From positions 62,001-126,000 of the forward strand of contig CACFXF010000002.1 of assembly GCA_902570265.1 (NCBI GenBank): a stretch of 64,000 nt of DNA, written 5' to 3'. Of the stretch, positions 12,348 through 21,951 are shown in pieces; the first letter of the stretch is position 1, and every line of letters begins with the position of its first letter. The notes below the pieces were generated by a model. That model was not told the DNA's origin. It did not search any database and saw only the letters and a list, made by a program, of their open reading frames with translations. The stretch is from an uncultured Alphaproteobacteria bacterium (GTDB lineage Bacteria > Pseudomonadota > Alphaproteobacteria > Rhodobacterales > Rhodobacteraceae). Made by a program: the position numbers and the translations under genes.

Positions 12348-13466
12348 ATGAACTCATTAGGAATAAATAAAGATCCAAAAAATACTCGAGTAGTAGTAGC
12401 TATGTCTGGTGGAGTTGATAGTTCTGTTGTAGCCGCAAAATTAAAGACTGAAGGTTATGACGTAATTGGAATTACAATGCAATTATATTCAAGTGATGTT
12501 TCTAATTCAAAACCTGGCAAATGTTGCGGTGGAATAGATATTAACGATGCAATTAAAGTATCAAGGGACTTTAATTTTCCACACTATGTGTTTGATTATG
12601 AGGATGAATTTAAAAAGGGAGTAATTGATGAATTTACAAAATCTTATATCAATGGTCTTACTCCCGTTCCTTGCATACGTTGCAACGAAACAGTAAAATT
12701 TTCAAACCTTCTTGATGCAGCAAAAAATTTAAATGCCGATTGTATGGCAACTGGACATTATGTAAGAAGAAAATCTAATATAAATGGTATTGAATTACAT
12801 ACTGCACTTGATAGTAAAAAGGACCAAAGTTATTTTTTATTTGCTACAACACGAGAACAGTTAGAGTTTTTAAGATTTCCACTGGGTGATCTTAACTCTA
12901 AAGAAATTACTCGTACATTAGCCAAAGACCTTGGTCTTAGAGTATCAAATAAACCTGACAGCCAAGATATATGTTTTATTGCTAAGGGAAAATACTTTGA
13001 TTTTATTCAAAATTCATCCAAGGCAATTATAAAAAAAGGACCTATATACGATAAGGAAGGAAATAATTTAGGAACACATAAAGGGATTGCAAATTACACA
13101 ATAGGACAAAGAAAAGGATTGGGTATTTCCTCTACACAGGCGCTTTATGTAACAAAAATTGATGTTAGGTCAAATTCAATTACAGTTGGTCATAAATGTG
13201 ATCTGGTGGGAGAAAAATTCAATATCAACAACATTAACTGGTTAGGTAATGAAAATTTTAATGATTGCTCAAAAAACAGTTTTTTAGTAGATGTTAAAGT
13301 AAGATCTACAAGACCACCAAAAAGTGCTGAAATATATCCCTTAGATCCAAAAAACGGAGTAGTTGAATTAAAAGATCACGAGGAATCAATTGCACCCGGA
13401 CAAGCATGTGTATTCTATGAAAAAAATTCTTCTAGAGTTCTAGGTGGTGGATGGATTTCTCCTTAG
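12348..13466 (+). CDS. mnmA: tRNA 2-thiouridylase MnmA
   Basis: Adenylates and thiolates wobble uridine 34 of tRNAs for Lys, Glu and Gln, accepting sulfur from a relay. Length is 372 residues. The PP-loop AMSGGVDSSVVAAKL lies near residues 19-33. The catalytic cysteines are in PCIRCNE and SQDICFI, and ATGHYVRR is another family block. The next gene, yaaA, starts 21 bases downstream, then an M20 peptidase, so this is a likely three-gene unit. Confidence 0.95.
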   Translation: MNSLGINKDPKNTRVVVAMSGGVDSSVVAAKLKTEGYDVIGITMQLYSSDVSNSKPGKCCGGIDINDAIKVSRDFNFPHYVFDYEDEFKKGVIDEFTKSYINGLTPVPCIRCNETVKFSNLLDAAKNLNADCMATGHYVRRKSNINGIELHTALDSKKDQSYFLFATTREQLEFLRFPLGDLNSKEITRTLAKDLGLRVSNKPDSQDICFIAKGKYFDFIQNSSKAIIKKGPIYDKEGNNLGTHKGIANYTIGQRKGLGISSTQALYVTKIDVRSNSITVGHKCDLVGEKFNINNINWLGNENFNDCSKNSFLVDVKVRSTRPPKSAEIYPLDPKNGVVELKDHEESIAPGQACVFYEKNSSRVLGGGWISP

Positions 13467-13486
13467 ATAAATAAAGGTTAAGTTAA

Positions 13487-14263
13487 ATGTTATTAATTAT
13501 ATCACCCGCAAAAAAACTTGATTTTTCACCAATAGAAATCAAAAATAAATTATCAAATCCTATTTTTCAAAAAGATGCTTCAACTCTAGCTAGTGTTGCA
13601 TCAAAGCTTAGCAAATCTGAGTTAGGGCAATTAATGTCAATTTCAGAAAAATTAGCTGATTTGAATTTTAAAAGATTCCAGAATTTTAAAACTAATCCAG
13701 AAAAAATTTCCTCTAAAGCTGCAGCTTTTGCTTTCAATGGAGATACTTATATTGGATTAAACATAAGTGAATTTTCAGAATTAGATTTAAATTTTTCTCA
13801 AAAACACTTAAGAATATTGTCTGGCTTATATGGACTTCTTCGTCCCCTTGATATAATTCAACCATATCGTCTTGAAATGGGTAGTCATTTAAAGAATAAA
13901 AGAGGTAATGATCTATACGACTACTGGAGTAATACAATTTCGGAACAAATCAATTTAGATCTTAAAGGATTTAAAAATCAAAAAATCATAAATTTGGCTT
14001 CATTAGAGTATTCAAAAGTTATTAATAAAAAATTCGTTAATGTAGATATGATTAGTCCACATTTTTTAGAAGAAAAAAACGGCAACTTAAAAAATATTAG
14101 TTTTTTTTCTAAGAAAGCTAGAGGAAGCATGGCTCGGTTTATAATTAAAAATAAGATAATAGATCATTCTGAAATAAATAATTTTAATTATGATCGATAT
14201 AGTTTTAATCCTGCTTTATCTTCTGAATTAAAGCCAGTATTTACAAGAAAATCAATTTCTTAA
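13487..14263 (+). CDS. yaaA: Peroxide stress protein YaaA family (DUF328)
   Basis: YaaA-family protein; the E. coli member binds DNA and limits peroxide damage by lowering free iron. Length is 258 residues. The start MLLIISPAKKLDF, the central FNGDTYIGL, LSGLYGLLRPLD and the C-terminal KKARGSMARFI are family signatures. It lies between mnmA and an M20 peptidase in a tight same-strand run. The role in this organism is inferred from the family only. Confidence 0.9.
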   Translation: MLLIISPAKKLDFSPIEIKNKLSNPIFQKDASTLASVASKLSKSELGQLMSISEKLADLNFKRFQNFKTNPEKISSKAAAFAFNGDTYIGLNISEFSELDLNFSQKHLRILSGLYGLLRPLDIIQPYRLEMGSHLKNKRGNDLYDYWSNTISEQINLDLKGFKNQKIINLASLEYSKVINKKFVNVDMISPHFLEEKNGNLKNISFFSKKARGSMARFIIKNKIIDHSEINNFNYDRYSFNPALSSELKPVFTRKSIS

Positions 14264-14283
14264 AAAAGAATGGTTATATCATA

Positions 14284-15657
14284 ATGAAACTAGAAGAAAC
14301 ATTAAATAGACTTGATCAAACCCAAAATGAGTCTTTATCAAGACTTTCTGAATTACTAAAATTCAAATCAGTATCGACGAATAGTAAATATAAGCCTGAT
14401 TGTATAGAAACTGCTAAATGGCTTGTTGCTGAACTAAATGATATTGGTTTTAATTCTTCATTACGAGAAACTACAGGAAATCCAATGGTTGTTGCTCATA
14501 GCAATAAATCAAAAGGTAATTTTCTTTTTTACGGACATTATGATGTACAACCTATTGATCCAATAGAGGAATGGAAAAACGATCCATTTAAACCGGATGT
14601 AAAAACAATATCTGGAGAAAAAGTAATAGTTGCTAGAGGAGCATCTGATGATAAAGGTCAATTAATGACATTCATTGAAGCTTGCAGAGCGATAAAATAT
14701 GTAAATAATTCATTACCTATTAATATATCTATTCTTCTAGAAGGAGAAGAAGAAACTTCTTCCCCATCTTTAGTTCCATTTCTTAAAAAAAATATAGATG
14801 AATTGAAGTGTAATTATGCATTTGTATGTGATACTGGGATGTGGGATAAAAAAACTCCCTCTATTACATGCTCTTTGCGTGGGATGTTATCAGAAGAAAT
14901 AAGTATAAAAGGTCCTAATAGAGATTTACATTCTGGAATATATGGAGGCGCAGTTAACAACCCATTAAAGGTAATGAGTAAACTATTAGCGAATTTACAT
15001 GATGAAAATGGTAAAGTGAATATACCTAATTTTTATAATGGTGTCGAAACCGTTTCAAATGAATTAAAGAACGAATGGGAAAAGCTAACTTTTTCTGAAG
15101 AAAAATTTCTTAACAAAATAGGACTGTCTAAATCTAGTGGTGAGAAAGAATATTCTTTACTCCAGAAACTCTGGGGTAGACCAACATGTGAAATTAATGG
15201 AATGTGGGGTGGATATATTGAAGAGGGTTTGAAAACAGTTATTCCTTCAAAAGCTTTTGCAAAAATTTCATTTAGACTTGTTGGAGATCAAGATCCTGAA
15301 GATATTCGATTAAATTTTAGAAAAAAGCTTAGAAATGAAATACCTGAAGATTTTGAAATAAAATTTAGCGATCATAAGGGTTCTAAAGCAACTCAATTTC
15401 CCTTAAATGATCAAGTCATAAATAAAGCTAAAAAGGCGCTTAGTGATGAATGGAATTCTAATACTGTATTTGAAGGTGGTGGGGGCTCTATACCAATAGT
15501 ACAGCACTTTAAAAATATTTTAGAAATGGATACATTACTCGTAGGATTTGCTCAGGATGACGATAATATTCATTCTCCAAATGAAAAATATAACCTAAAT
15601 AGCTTTTATAAAGGTGCGCGAAGTTGGGTAAGGATTATTTATGAAATTTCGGAATAG
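14284..15657 (+). CDS. M20 family metallopeptidase (CNDP-dipeptidase-like)
   Basis: Zinc-dependent exopeptidase related to carnosinase and Cys-Gly dipeptidases. Length is 457 residues. Metal-site motifs are FYGHYDVQPID (His and Asp near residue 83), ARGASDDKGQ and LEGEEETSS. The M20 lid domain fills the middle, and a late FEGGGGSIP and HSPNEKY complete the family pattern. No signal peptide is seen, so it probably trims peptides in the cytoplasm. DapE-type desuccinylase is possible, but the carnosinase-type spacing fits better. Confidence 0.88.
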   Translation: MKLEETLNRLDQTQNESLSRLSELLKFKSVSTNSKYKPDCIETAKWLVAELNDIGFNSSLRETTGNPMVVAHSNKSKGNFLFYGHYDVQPIDPIEEWKNDPFKPDVKTISGEKVIVARGASDDKGQLMTFIEACRAIKYVNNSLPINISILLEGEEETSSPSLVPFLKKNIDELKCNYAFVCDTGMWDKKTPSITCSLRGMLSEEISIKGPNRDLHSGIYGGAVNNPLKVMSKLLANLHDENGKVNIPNFYNGVETVSNELKNEWEKLTFSEEKFLNKIGLSKSSGEKEYSLLQKLWGRPTCEINGMWGGYIEEGLKTVIPSKAFAKISFRLVGDQDPEDIRLNFRKKLRNEIPEDFEIKFSDHKGSKATQFPLNDQVINKAKKALSDEWNSNTVFEGGGGSIPIVQHFKNILEMDTLLVGFAQDDDNIHSPNEKYNLNSFYKGARSWVRIIYEISE

Positions 15658-15766
15658 TAAATTATTTATAGATCATTTAATAAGAGCTTAATTCCTTATT
15701 TTAAATTGTTCTTAATATATAATTAGAATTATAGATAATACTATTTAAATCTTTTTTGACATTTTT

Positions 15767-16591
15767 TTACTTTTTTGCAAAAACTCTAATACCACCAAGC
15801 TTTCCACCATCTAAATATCTCATTGCAAATTCATAAAAATAAAGCATGTTTTGAACTATAACTTTGTTATGAACCCTTGTATGTCTTTTAATATTATCTT
15901 GATAAGATTTATATCGTTCTTTGGTAAAAATACTCCAACTTTTAGTCATATCCTCAATTAAAATGTTTGAAAAACCAGCCTCACTAAGGTCTGTTTTATA
16001 CTGATGAAAACTAACTAGATAATTTGCAAAAAAATCTTTTGAAAGTTCTAATTTTTCATTTTCACTAAATGGCTTATAGCAAGCAAAATCTTCACCAAAA
16101 AAATAACCATTTGGTTTCAACAAATTAATACATTTTTGTAATAATTTTTTTCTATTTGGGATATGATATAATGCTAACCAGCTCACCACAATATTAAAAT
16201 GATTTTTTGGAAATTCTAAATTTAAAAAGTCTCCACATATATGTTCCACATTGCTATCTAAACAACATCTTTTTGTAAGATAAACAGCTGCATCATTATG
16301 ATCTTGTTGAAGTTCAACAGCTGTCACTCTAGCACCTGTTTTTTTTGCTAAATATCTAGCTGGTCCACCTAAACCAGAACCAATTTCTAAGACTTTAAAA
16401 TTATGTTCAATTTTAAATTTTTCTATAGCAAAATCAATTGCTTCTGTTCCATGGTAGTGCAATTGATCAAAAGAAGATAATTCATTTACTGATAATTCAC
16501 CTTTGGTTTCTTTACCTAGCTCTTTTAATTCATTATATACTCTATCAATAAAATTATATAACTTCATTGATTTTATATTATTATTTAGCAT
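15767..16591 (-). CDS. SAM-dependent methyltransferase, sarcosine/dimethylglycine type?
   Basis: Class I methyltransferase of 274 residues. The SAM motif is VLEIGSGLGGPARYLAKK near residues 70-87, then an acidic ribose-binding block AVELQQDH and CGDFLNLEFP. The GSGLGGPARYLA form and the overall layout resemble sarcosine/dimethylglycine and phosphoethanolamine N-methyltransferases, so a small amine or osmolyte substrate is an inference. Start ATG 16591 gives MLNNNIKSMKLYNF; Met9 is an alternative. It is divergent from pncA. Confidence 0.7.
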   Translation of the reverse strand: MLNNNIKSMKLYNFIDRVYNELKELGKETKGELSVNELSSFDQLHYHGTEAIDFAIEKFKIEHNFKVLEIGSGLGGPARYLAKKTGARVTAVELQQDHNDAAVYLTKRCCLDSNVEHICGDFLNLEFPKNHFNIVVSWLALYHIPNRKKLLQKCINLLKPNGYFFGEDFACYKPFSENEKLELSKDFFANYLVSFHQYKTDLSEAGFSNILIEDMTKSWSIFTKERYKSYQDNIKRHTRVHNKVIVQNMLYFYEFAMRYLDGGKLGGIRVFAKK

Positions 16592-16702
16592 TATAGTTTC
16601 TATAAATTGTTGTTCTAATATTTATATTACTTTTGATTTTTATTTTGATAGAATAACAATTATTTTATTTTTTTTAAATATAATTTACTATAGATAGAAA
16701 AT

Positions 16703-17329
16703 ATGGATATGTTTGAAGAAAATAATGCGCTTTTATTGATAGATATTCAAAATGACTTTTGTCCAGGTGGGGCATTAGCAGTGGATGATGGTGATAAAAT
16801 CGTTGAAATTTCAAATAAATTACAAGAGAAATTTAAAATCAATATTATTACTCAGGATTGGCATCCACCTTTTCATAAATCATTTGCATCAAATCATTTA
16901 AATAAAATACCATTTTCTACTGTTGAAATGTTCTATGGTACTCAAGTTTTGTGGCCAAATCATTGTATACAGGGAAGTATTGGGGCAGAATTCCATCCAA
17001 AACTAGTAACAAAAAAGGCAGACTTAATTATTCGCAAAGGTTTTAGACCAGAAATAGATAGTTACTCAGCTTTTTTTGATAATGATCATGAAACACCTAC
17101 TGGTCTATATGGATATCTACAATCTAGAGGTGTTGACACAATTTATCTTTGTGGACTAGCTTTGGATTTTTGTGTGTATTTTTCAGCAATTGACGGAATC
17201 AAATTAGATTTTAAAGTAAATGTAATAAAAGATGCATGCCGTGCAATTGATTTAGAAGGCTCCCTTGACAAATCTCTAAATGATATGAAAAATAAAGGTG
17301 TTAACTTAATATGTTCGGGTGATCTATAA
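16703..17329 (+). CDS. pncA: Nicotinamidase (isochorismatase fold)
   Basis: Hydrolyses nicotinamide to nicotinate in NAD salvage. Length is 208 residues. The triad is visible as Asp14 in LLIDIQNDF, Lys in LIIRKGFRPE and the nucleophilic Cys in CGLALDFCV. Metal-site histidines are in ITQDWHPPFHKSF. The product feeds pncB, present at 32182-33474, so both salvage steps are in this window though not adjacent. It converges on livF with only two bases between stop codons. Confidence 0.93.
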   Translation: MDMFEENNALLLIDIQNDFCPGGALAVDDGDKIVEISNKLQEKFKINIITQDWHPPFHKSFASNHLNKIPFSTVEMFYGTQVLWPNHCIQGSIGAEFHPKLVTKKADLIIRKGFRPEIDSYSAFFDNDHETPTGLYGYLQSRGVDTIYLCGLALDFCVYFSAIDGIKLDFKVNVIKDACRAIDLEGSLDKSLNDMKNKGVNLICSGDL

Positions 17330-17331
17330 GT

Positions 17332-18033
17332 CTATAGCCCAGTAAAGTTATATAGATTTTGTAACGTTTTTTTATTTTTAAATTCTTTTGCGTATGCAGA
17401 AAATGTCTTTGAACCATTTTCAATAATTATAACTTCATCGGCAACTGGCAAAATCGCTTCTATCCTTTGTTCTACTAGTAGTATCGATACTCCCTGTTTT
17501 TTTAGTTCAAGAATACTGTTTCTTATTAAAGAAATCATTGATGGTTGTAATCCTTCAGTAGGCTCATCTAAAAGCAATAAAGATGGCTCAATACAAAGAG
17601 CTCTAGCTAAAGCAAGCATTTGTTGTTCACCACCTGATAGTGTGCCTGAAATTTGGTTAATCCTCTCCTTAAGTCGAGGAAACATGCTTAGAACTTTGTC
17701 TTTAGTATCTTTTCCTTTTTTTCTTGCTAAGAGCCCTATTTCTAAGTTTTCTTCAACCGTTAACTCCGAAAAAAGTCTCCTACCTTGAGGTACATAACCT
17801 ATTCCTTTCTTAGGAATATAATGTGCTGGAATCCCTGACAACTTTTCATTATTAAACAATATTGATCCTCTAGTTTTATCAACCAAACCCATGATTGATT
17901 TAAGTGTAGTTGTTTTACCAGCACCATTTCTGCCAAGAAGACATAAAACTTGTCCTTGATTTAAATTAAATGAAAGTTCCTTAAGAATTTTAATATTTGA
18001 GTAATAGGATGTTAAATTATTTACAATAAGCAT
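17332..18033 (-). CDS. livF: Branched-chain-type ABC transporter ATPase LivF
   Basis: Second ATP-binding subunit of a liv-type (HAAT) uptake system. Length is 233 residues. It has Walker A LLGRNGAGKTT, signature LSGGEQQMLALARAL, Walker B LLLDEPTEGL and a switch histidine-region VEQR typical of LivF. Its start overlaps the livG stop by one base (TAATG), indicating translational coupling at the end of a livK-H-M-G-F operon. Confidence 0.93.
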   Translation of the reverse strand: MLIVNNLTSYYSNIKILKELSFNLNQGQVLCLLGRNGAGKTTTLKSIMGLVDKTRGSILFNNEKLSGIPAHYIPKKGIGYVPQGRRLFSELTVEENLEIGLLARKKGKDTKDKVLSMFPRLKERINQISGTLSGGEQQMLALARALCIEPSLLLLDEPTEGLQPSMISLIRNSILELKKQGVSILLVEQRIEAILPVADEVIIIENGSKTFSAYAKEFKNKKTLQNLYNFTGL

Positions 18034-18749
18034 TAATCACCTAAATATGCCTTTTGAACTACTGGATTACGCTGTATTGATTTTTTGTCACCTTCAGCGA
18101 TAATTTCACCAAAATGAAGGACTGTTATTTTATCAGCAATAGACATTACAACATCCATATTATGTTCTATCAGTAAAACAGTAACTGTTGCGGAAATTTT
18201 TTTTATTAGTTTTTTAAAATTTTCAATCTCTAAATCTGAAAGCCCTTGAGTAGGTTCATCTAAAATTAATAATTTTGGTCTTTGTGCTATACCCATTGCT
18301 AATTCAAGAAGCCTTTGATGTCCATAACTTAAGTCACCACTTCTTTGGTTAATTCTATCTATAAGACCAACTTTATTTAATACCTCAGATACAATACTTT
18401 TTTTTTCTTCTTGTCTCTTATTTTTTAATGCTAAAGCTACATTTTCAGAAACAGTTAAATTAAAAAAAATAGATGTAATTTGAAATGTATAGCCAATACC
18501 CATCGAAATTCTAGTATAAACAGGAAGATGTGAAATATTTACTCCATTAAAAAAAACTTTGCCTTTTGAAGCTTTTATTCTTCCACAAAGCAGTGATACA
18601 AAAGTTGTTTTGCCTGCACCATTAGGACCTATTAATGCTCTTATTTCATTATGGTTAATTTTAAAATTTATATCATTTACCGCTTTAATGCCCTGAAAAT
18701 TCTTAGTTAGATTTTCAGTATATAGTAAAATGTTATTTAAGGAATCCAT
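18033..18749 (-). CDS. livG: Branched-chain-type ABC transporter ATPase LivG
   Basis: First ATP-binding subunit of the liv-type system. Length is 238 residues. It shows Walker A IGPNGAGKTTFVSLL, signature LSYGHQRLLELAMG, Walker B LLILDEPTQGLS and the H-loop in LLIEHNMDVV, which is LivG-like. Signature LSYG replaces LSGG, as often in this subunit. It overlaps livM by 13 bases and livF by one base. Confidence 0.93.
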   Translation of the reverse strand: MDSLNNILLYTENLTKNFQGIKAVNDINFKINHNEIRALIGPNGAGKTTFVSLLCGRIKASKGKVFFNGVNISHLPVYTRISMGIGYTFQITSIFFNLTVSENVALALKNKRQEEKKSIVSEVLNKVGLIDRINQRSGDLSYGHQRLLELAMGIAQRPKLLILDEPTQGLSDLEIENFKKLIKKISATVTVLLIEHNMDVVMSIADKITVLHFGEIIAEGDKKSIQRNPVVQKAYLGD

Positions 18750-19678
18750 TTAAAAAACCTATATCTCAATTCACCCAATAAACCACGCCTTGCAAATAAC
18801 GTTACAATTAGAAGAGATACGCCTACAATTATCATATAAGCGTCAGTAATATCGCTAGCATAATCAATTAAATAAAACATAAAAATTGCACCAACAAGTG
18901 GGCCTAAAACTGTTCCAGCTCCACCAATTAGGACCCATAAAAGTGGGAATATTGAATACGAGACTGTTGCAAAACTAGCACCTACATAACCAAATAAAAT
19001 ACCATAGCATGCACCAGCAAAGCCTGAAATTGTTCCAGAAATTATTATAGAAAGTAATTTGTATGATTGAACATTATAACCTAGCATTAGTGCTCTATCA
19101 CTATTTTCCCTGATAGCTACTAAGACTCTCCCAAAAGAACTTTTTGCTATCCATAGGTTAATAAATATACATAGAGAAAAAATTAAAAGAGCGGAATAAT
19201 ATCTAATTGTAGGATTTGATAAGTCTAAAGAGAAAAAAATTCTACTAGATTGTTGAATGACAAAACCTTCATCACCTCTTGTGATACTACCAAAATATAA
19301 AATACTTAAATAAGCAATCTGAGAAAACATCAACGTTACTATCATAAAGGATACGCCTATGGTTCTTAGTGCTAGAAACCCAATTAAAGAAGAAATAAAA
19401 GCTGAAATACCAATAGCAAGAATTATTGATTGCCCAATATCATAATCCAAATGATAAACTGAAAGACCTGAGGCATACAGTCCTGCTGAGAAGAAAAGTG
19501 CATGCCCCAAACTTAAAAGTCCAGTATAGCCAAATAGTATATTATATCCAACTCCATAAGCTGCTAGCACTAAAATTCTAGCAAAATTTCCTTGATGATA
19601 ATCAGAAAAAATACCCAATAATTCAAGTAAAAGTAGCACTGACAAAGCACTCAAATGAAGTATTAGGTCTTTTCTCAT
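18737..19678 (-). CDS. livM: Branched-chain-type ABC transporter permease LivM
   Basis: Inner-membrane permease of 313 residues with about eight to ten hydrophobic segments. The LivM signatures GYNILFGYTGLLSLGHALFF and IRENSDRALMLGYN (the coupling loop that contacts LivG/LivF) are clear. It overlaps livH by four bases (ATGA) and livG by 13 bases. Confidence 0.92.
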   Translation of the reverse strand: MRKDLILHLSALSVLLLLELLGIFSDYHQGNFARILVLAAYGVGYNILFGYTGLLSLGHALFFSAGLYASGLSVYHLDYDIGQSIILAIGISAFISSLIGFLALRTIGVSFMIVTLMFSQIAYLSILYFGSITRGDEGFVIQQSSRIFFSLDLSNPTIRYYSALLIFSLCIFINLWIAKSSFGRVLVAIRENSDRALMLGYNVQSYKLLSIIISGTISGFAGACYGILFGYVGASFATVSYSIFPLLWVLIGGAGTVLGPLVGAIFMFYLIDYASDITDAYMIIVGVSLLIVTLFARRGLLGELRYRFFKWIP

Positions 19679-20556
19679 ATTCTTATTGTTCTAAATAATC
19701 CATTTGGCCTAATCAATAATACAACTACAACCAATAATGTTGCTAGAATCTTTGCTAAATTTGGTGAAAAAAATACAGAAATTATTCCATCACTAATTCC
19801 AATTAACATAGCTGCAACTACTGTACCTTTCAAACTTCCTAAACCACCAATTATAACAACAATAAACGCAAGTAATAACGGCTCACCACCCATTAAATAA
19901 TGAGCTTGTTGAATTGGCACAATAAGTACAGCCCCTACCGCAGCTATAGCTGCCCCAACTCCAAAAACAAGACTATAAACAGTTGATATAGGTATTCCAA
20001 ATGCTTGAGCAATTTCACTATCTAATTGTGTTGCTCTTAAAATAAGCCCAAACTTTGTTTTTGCCATTACCAACCACACACAAAATAAAAGTATTATAGC
20101 AGAAAAAATTACAAAAAATTTATATGCAGAAAAACCAAACCAATATAAATCTAATCTAATATTAAATGGTTGTTCAACTGGCCTTGCATCAGGTCCAAAC
20201 GTCATTAATGCAAATTGCTGTATGATATATAATATTCCTATAGTTGCTATTATTGTTACTTCAGGATCATATTTTAGATGTCTTAAAATCAGCAAATCTG
20301 AAAACATAGCTATTATCCCTACAACTAAAGGAACAATTAATAAAGCTATTAAAAATCCAAGAGCTGGGTTACCCATAACAAAGTTTGATACCCACCAAGT
20401 TAGTATAGCACCAAGCATGAAAAACTCACCATGAGCTACGTTTACAATTCTCATTACCCCAAAAACTAAACTTAATCCTAAAGCAATAAGTGATAAAACT
20501 GCTGCGTGAACCAGACCTTCTAAAGAAGCAAAAAGTAAATAAGGCCCTAAATCCAT
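19675..20556 (-). CDS. livH: Branched-chain-type ABC transporter permease LivH
   Basis: Inner-membrane permease of 293 residues. The block LSLVFGVMRIVNVAHGEFFMLG near residues 27-48 is the standard LivH N-terminal signature. The coupling loop reads LRATQLDSEIAQAFGIP, and IIGGLGSLKGTVVAA follows. It lies 21 bases downstream of the binding-protein gene. Confidence 0.92.
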   Translation of the reverse strand: MDLGPYLLFASLEGLVHAAVLSLIALGLSLVFGVMRIVNVAHGEFFMLGAILTWWVSNFVMGNPALGFLIALLIVPLVVGIIAMFSDLLILRHLKYDPEVTIIATIGILYIIQQFALMTFGPDARPVEQPFNIRLDLYWFGFSAYKFFVIFSAIILLFCVWLVMAKTKFGLILRATQLDSEIAQAFGIPISTVYSLVFGVGAAIAAVGAVLIVPIQQAHYLMGGEPLLLAFIVVIIGGLGSLKGTVVAAMLIGISDGIISVFFSPNLAKILATLLVVVVLLIRPNGLFRTIRI

Positions 20557-20577
20557 ATCATTCTTTTACTATCTAAA

Positions 20578-21864
20578 CTAAAAAGATTGTTTAGTATAAT
20601 CAACTTCATCAGGATAAAATGTATCCTCAATGGATGTTGTGTGAGCAAGAACTAGTTTTCCATTAGTCATCTTGGTAATATACTGATGACCGAACGTTTG
20701 GTGCGTTTTACCATTAAAAATTTTGGCTCCTTGTGGGTGAGCTTTAGATAACGGCATACTGGTCATACTCTCAACAGCTTCTATTAACTTAGCTCTGTCT
20801 TTTATTCCAGAATATCCAGATTCCTCCATTCCCTTCTTAATTATATGTAAAGTTTCCCAGCACCCAAACATATGTGCGTAAGTAGAGACATCTTTTGGGT
20901 CTGAAACTGAAGCACCATTTGAATCGACACCTACAGCATTTCTGTAAAATTTATCATGGTCTGTTTGATTAGCTTGCGCGTATCTAGGGTTTCCTTCCCA
21001 AAAATAACTTCCATCTAAAAATTCTAATCCAGGTGTGCTTAAATCAACAGCTTCAACACTATCAATAAATCCAAACAGTTTAGGCCCTTTCGATCCATAA
21101 AACTCTCCAAGTTCTTTCACAAAAGTTAATACTGCAGGGCCGACCATTACATGGTATAAGACTTCAGTATCTCTTGGTATTTTGGGAAAATACTTAGAAA
21201 AACTCGACTCTGTAGGTGGAATTGGGACTTTAGCAATAATTTGACCACCTTGGGACTCAAATGCCGCTGAAAAGTAGTCTCTGTGGTCATGACCAAAAGC
21301 AAAATCAGGATATACCATTGTAACTTTTTTACCTAAATTATCTTTCACAAATGGTGCCATTGCCTGCACCTGACTTTTTACATCAGTAATTCCTGGTTGA
21401 AGCGTATATCTATTTAGCATCCCTGACGCTACATGATGACCCTCAGAAACAACAAAATATGGAAGCTTTAGTTCACCTGCTCTAGGTGCTGAACCAATAA
21501 CAACATGTGAAAAAAGAGTTCCAAATGCAACATCACAATCATGTTGGTTTGCAAATTTTTCAAGTGCCTCAGCACCTCTTTTGGGATCTGTTCCGTCATC
21601 TTCAGCTATTATTTCTAAAGGACGACCATTAATACCACCTGAATCATTTATAATTTTTACTGCAGCTTGCGTTGTCCTGTCATACCATCTTCCATATGCA
21701 GCACCAATACCAGTTCTATGAACTTGAAAACCAATTTTGATTGGAGACGAACTAGCGGCCTGACTATAGCTTACAAAACCAGGCATAGCCACGATACTTC
21801 CTACAGAAGCAATACCTTTCATCAATTTTCTTCTTGAAATATTAGCTTTAATTATTTTTTTCAT
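20578..21864 (-). CDS. livK: Periplasmic substrate-binding protein of the liv-type ABC transporter, Tat-type signal
   Basis: First gene of the liv operon; it binds the substrate in the periplasm and delivers it to LivHM. Length is 428 residues. The N-terminus has SRRKLMKG (Arg11-Arg12) then a hydrophobic stretch and SQAASSSP, a twin-arginine-type signal peptide. The mature part is a Peripla_BP_6 fold (PIKIGFQVHRTG, ALEKFANQHDCDV, VYPDFAFGHDHRDYF). The substrate cannot be read from sequence; the family includes amino acid, amide and urea binders, so the livK name describes family only. Confidence 0.85.
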   Translation of the reverse strand: MKKIIKANISRRKLMKGIASVGSIVAMPGFVSYSQAASSSPIKIGFQVHRTGIGAAYGRWYDRTTQAAVKIINDSGGINGRPLEIIAEDDGTDPKRGAEALEKFANQHDCDVAFGTLFSHVVIGSAPRAGELKLPYFVVSEGHHVASGMLNRYTLQPGITDVKSQVQAMAPFVKDNLGKKVTMVYPDFAFGHDHRDYFSAAFESQGGQIIAKVPIPPTESSFSKYFPKIPRDTEVLYHVMVGPAVLTFVKELGEFYGSKGPKLFGFIDSVEAVDLSTPGLEFLDGSYFWEGNPRYAQANQTDHDKFYRNAVGVDSNGASVSDPKDVSTYAHMFGCWETLHIIKKGMEESGYSGIKDRAKLIEAVESMTSMPLSKAHPQGAKIFNGKTHQTFGHQYITKMTNGKLVLAHTTSIEDTFYPDEVDYTKQSF

Positions 21865-21951
21865 TTCATGATTCCATTGCTTTATAAAATTAATGTATTA
21901 AACAAAATTAAATACAAAATTAGATACTTGTCTAGCAGTTATCAAAATAGT

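Noticed and set aside
16503-16697. Plus-strand frame reaching into the methyltransferase/pncA spacer
   Set aside because: Mostly antisense to the methyltransferase; hydrophobic composition is what A/T spacers give by chance.
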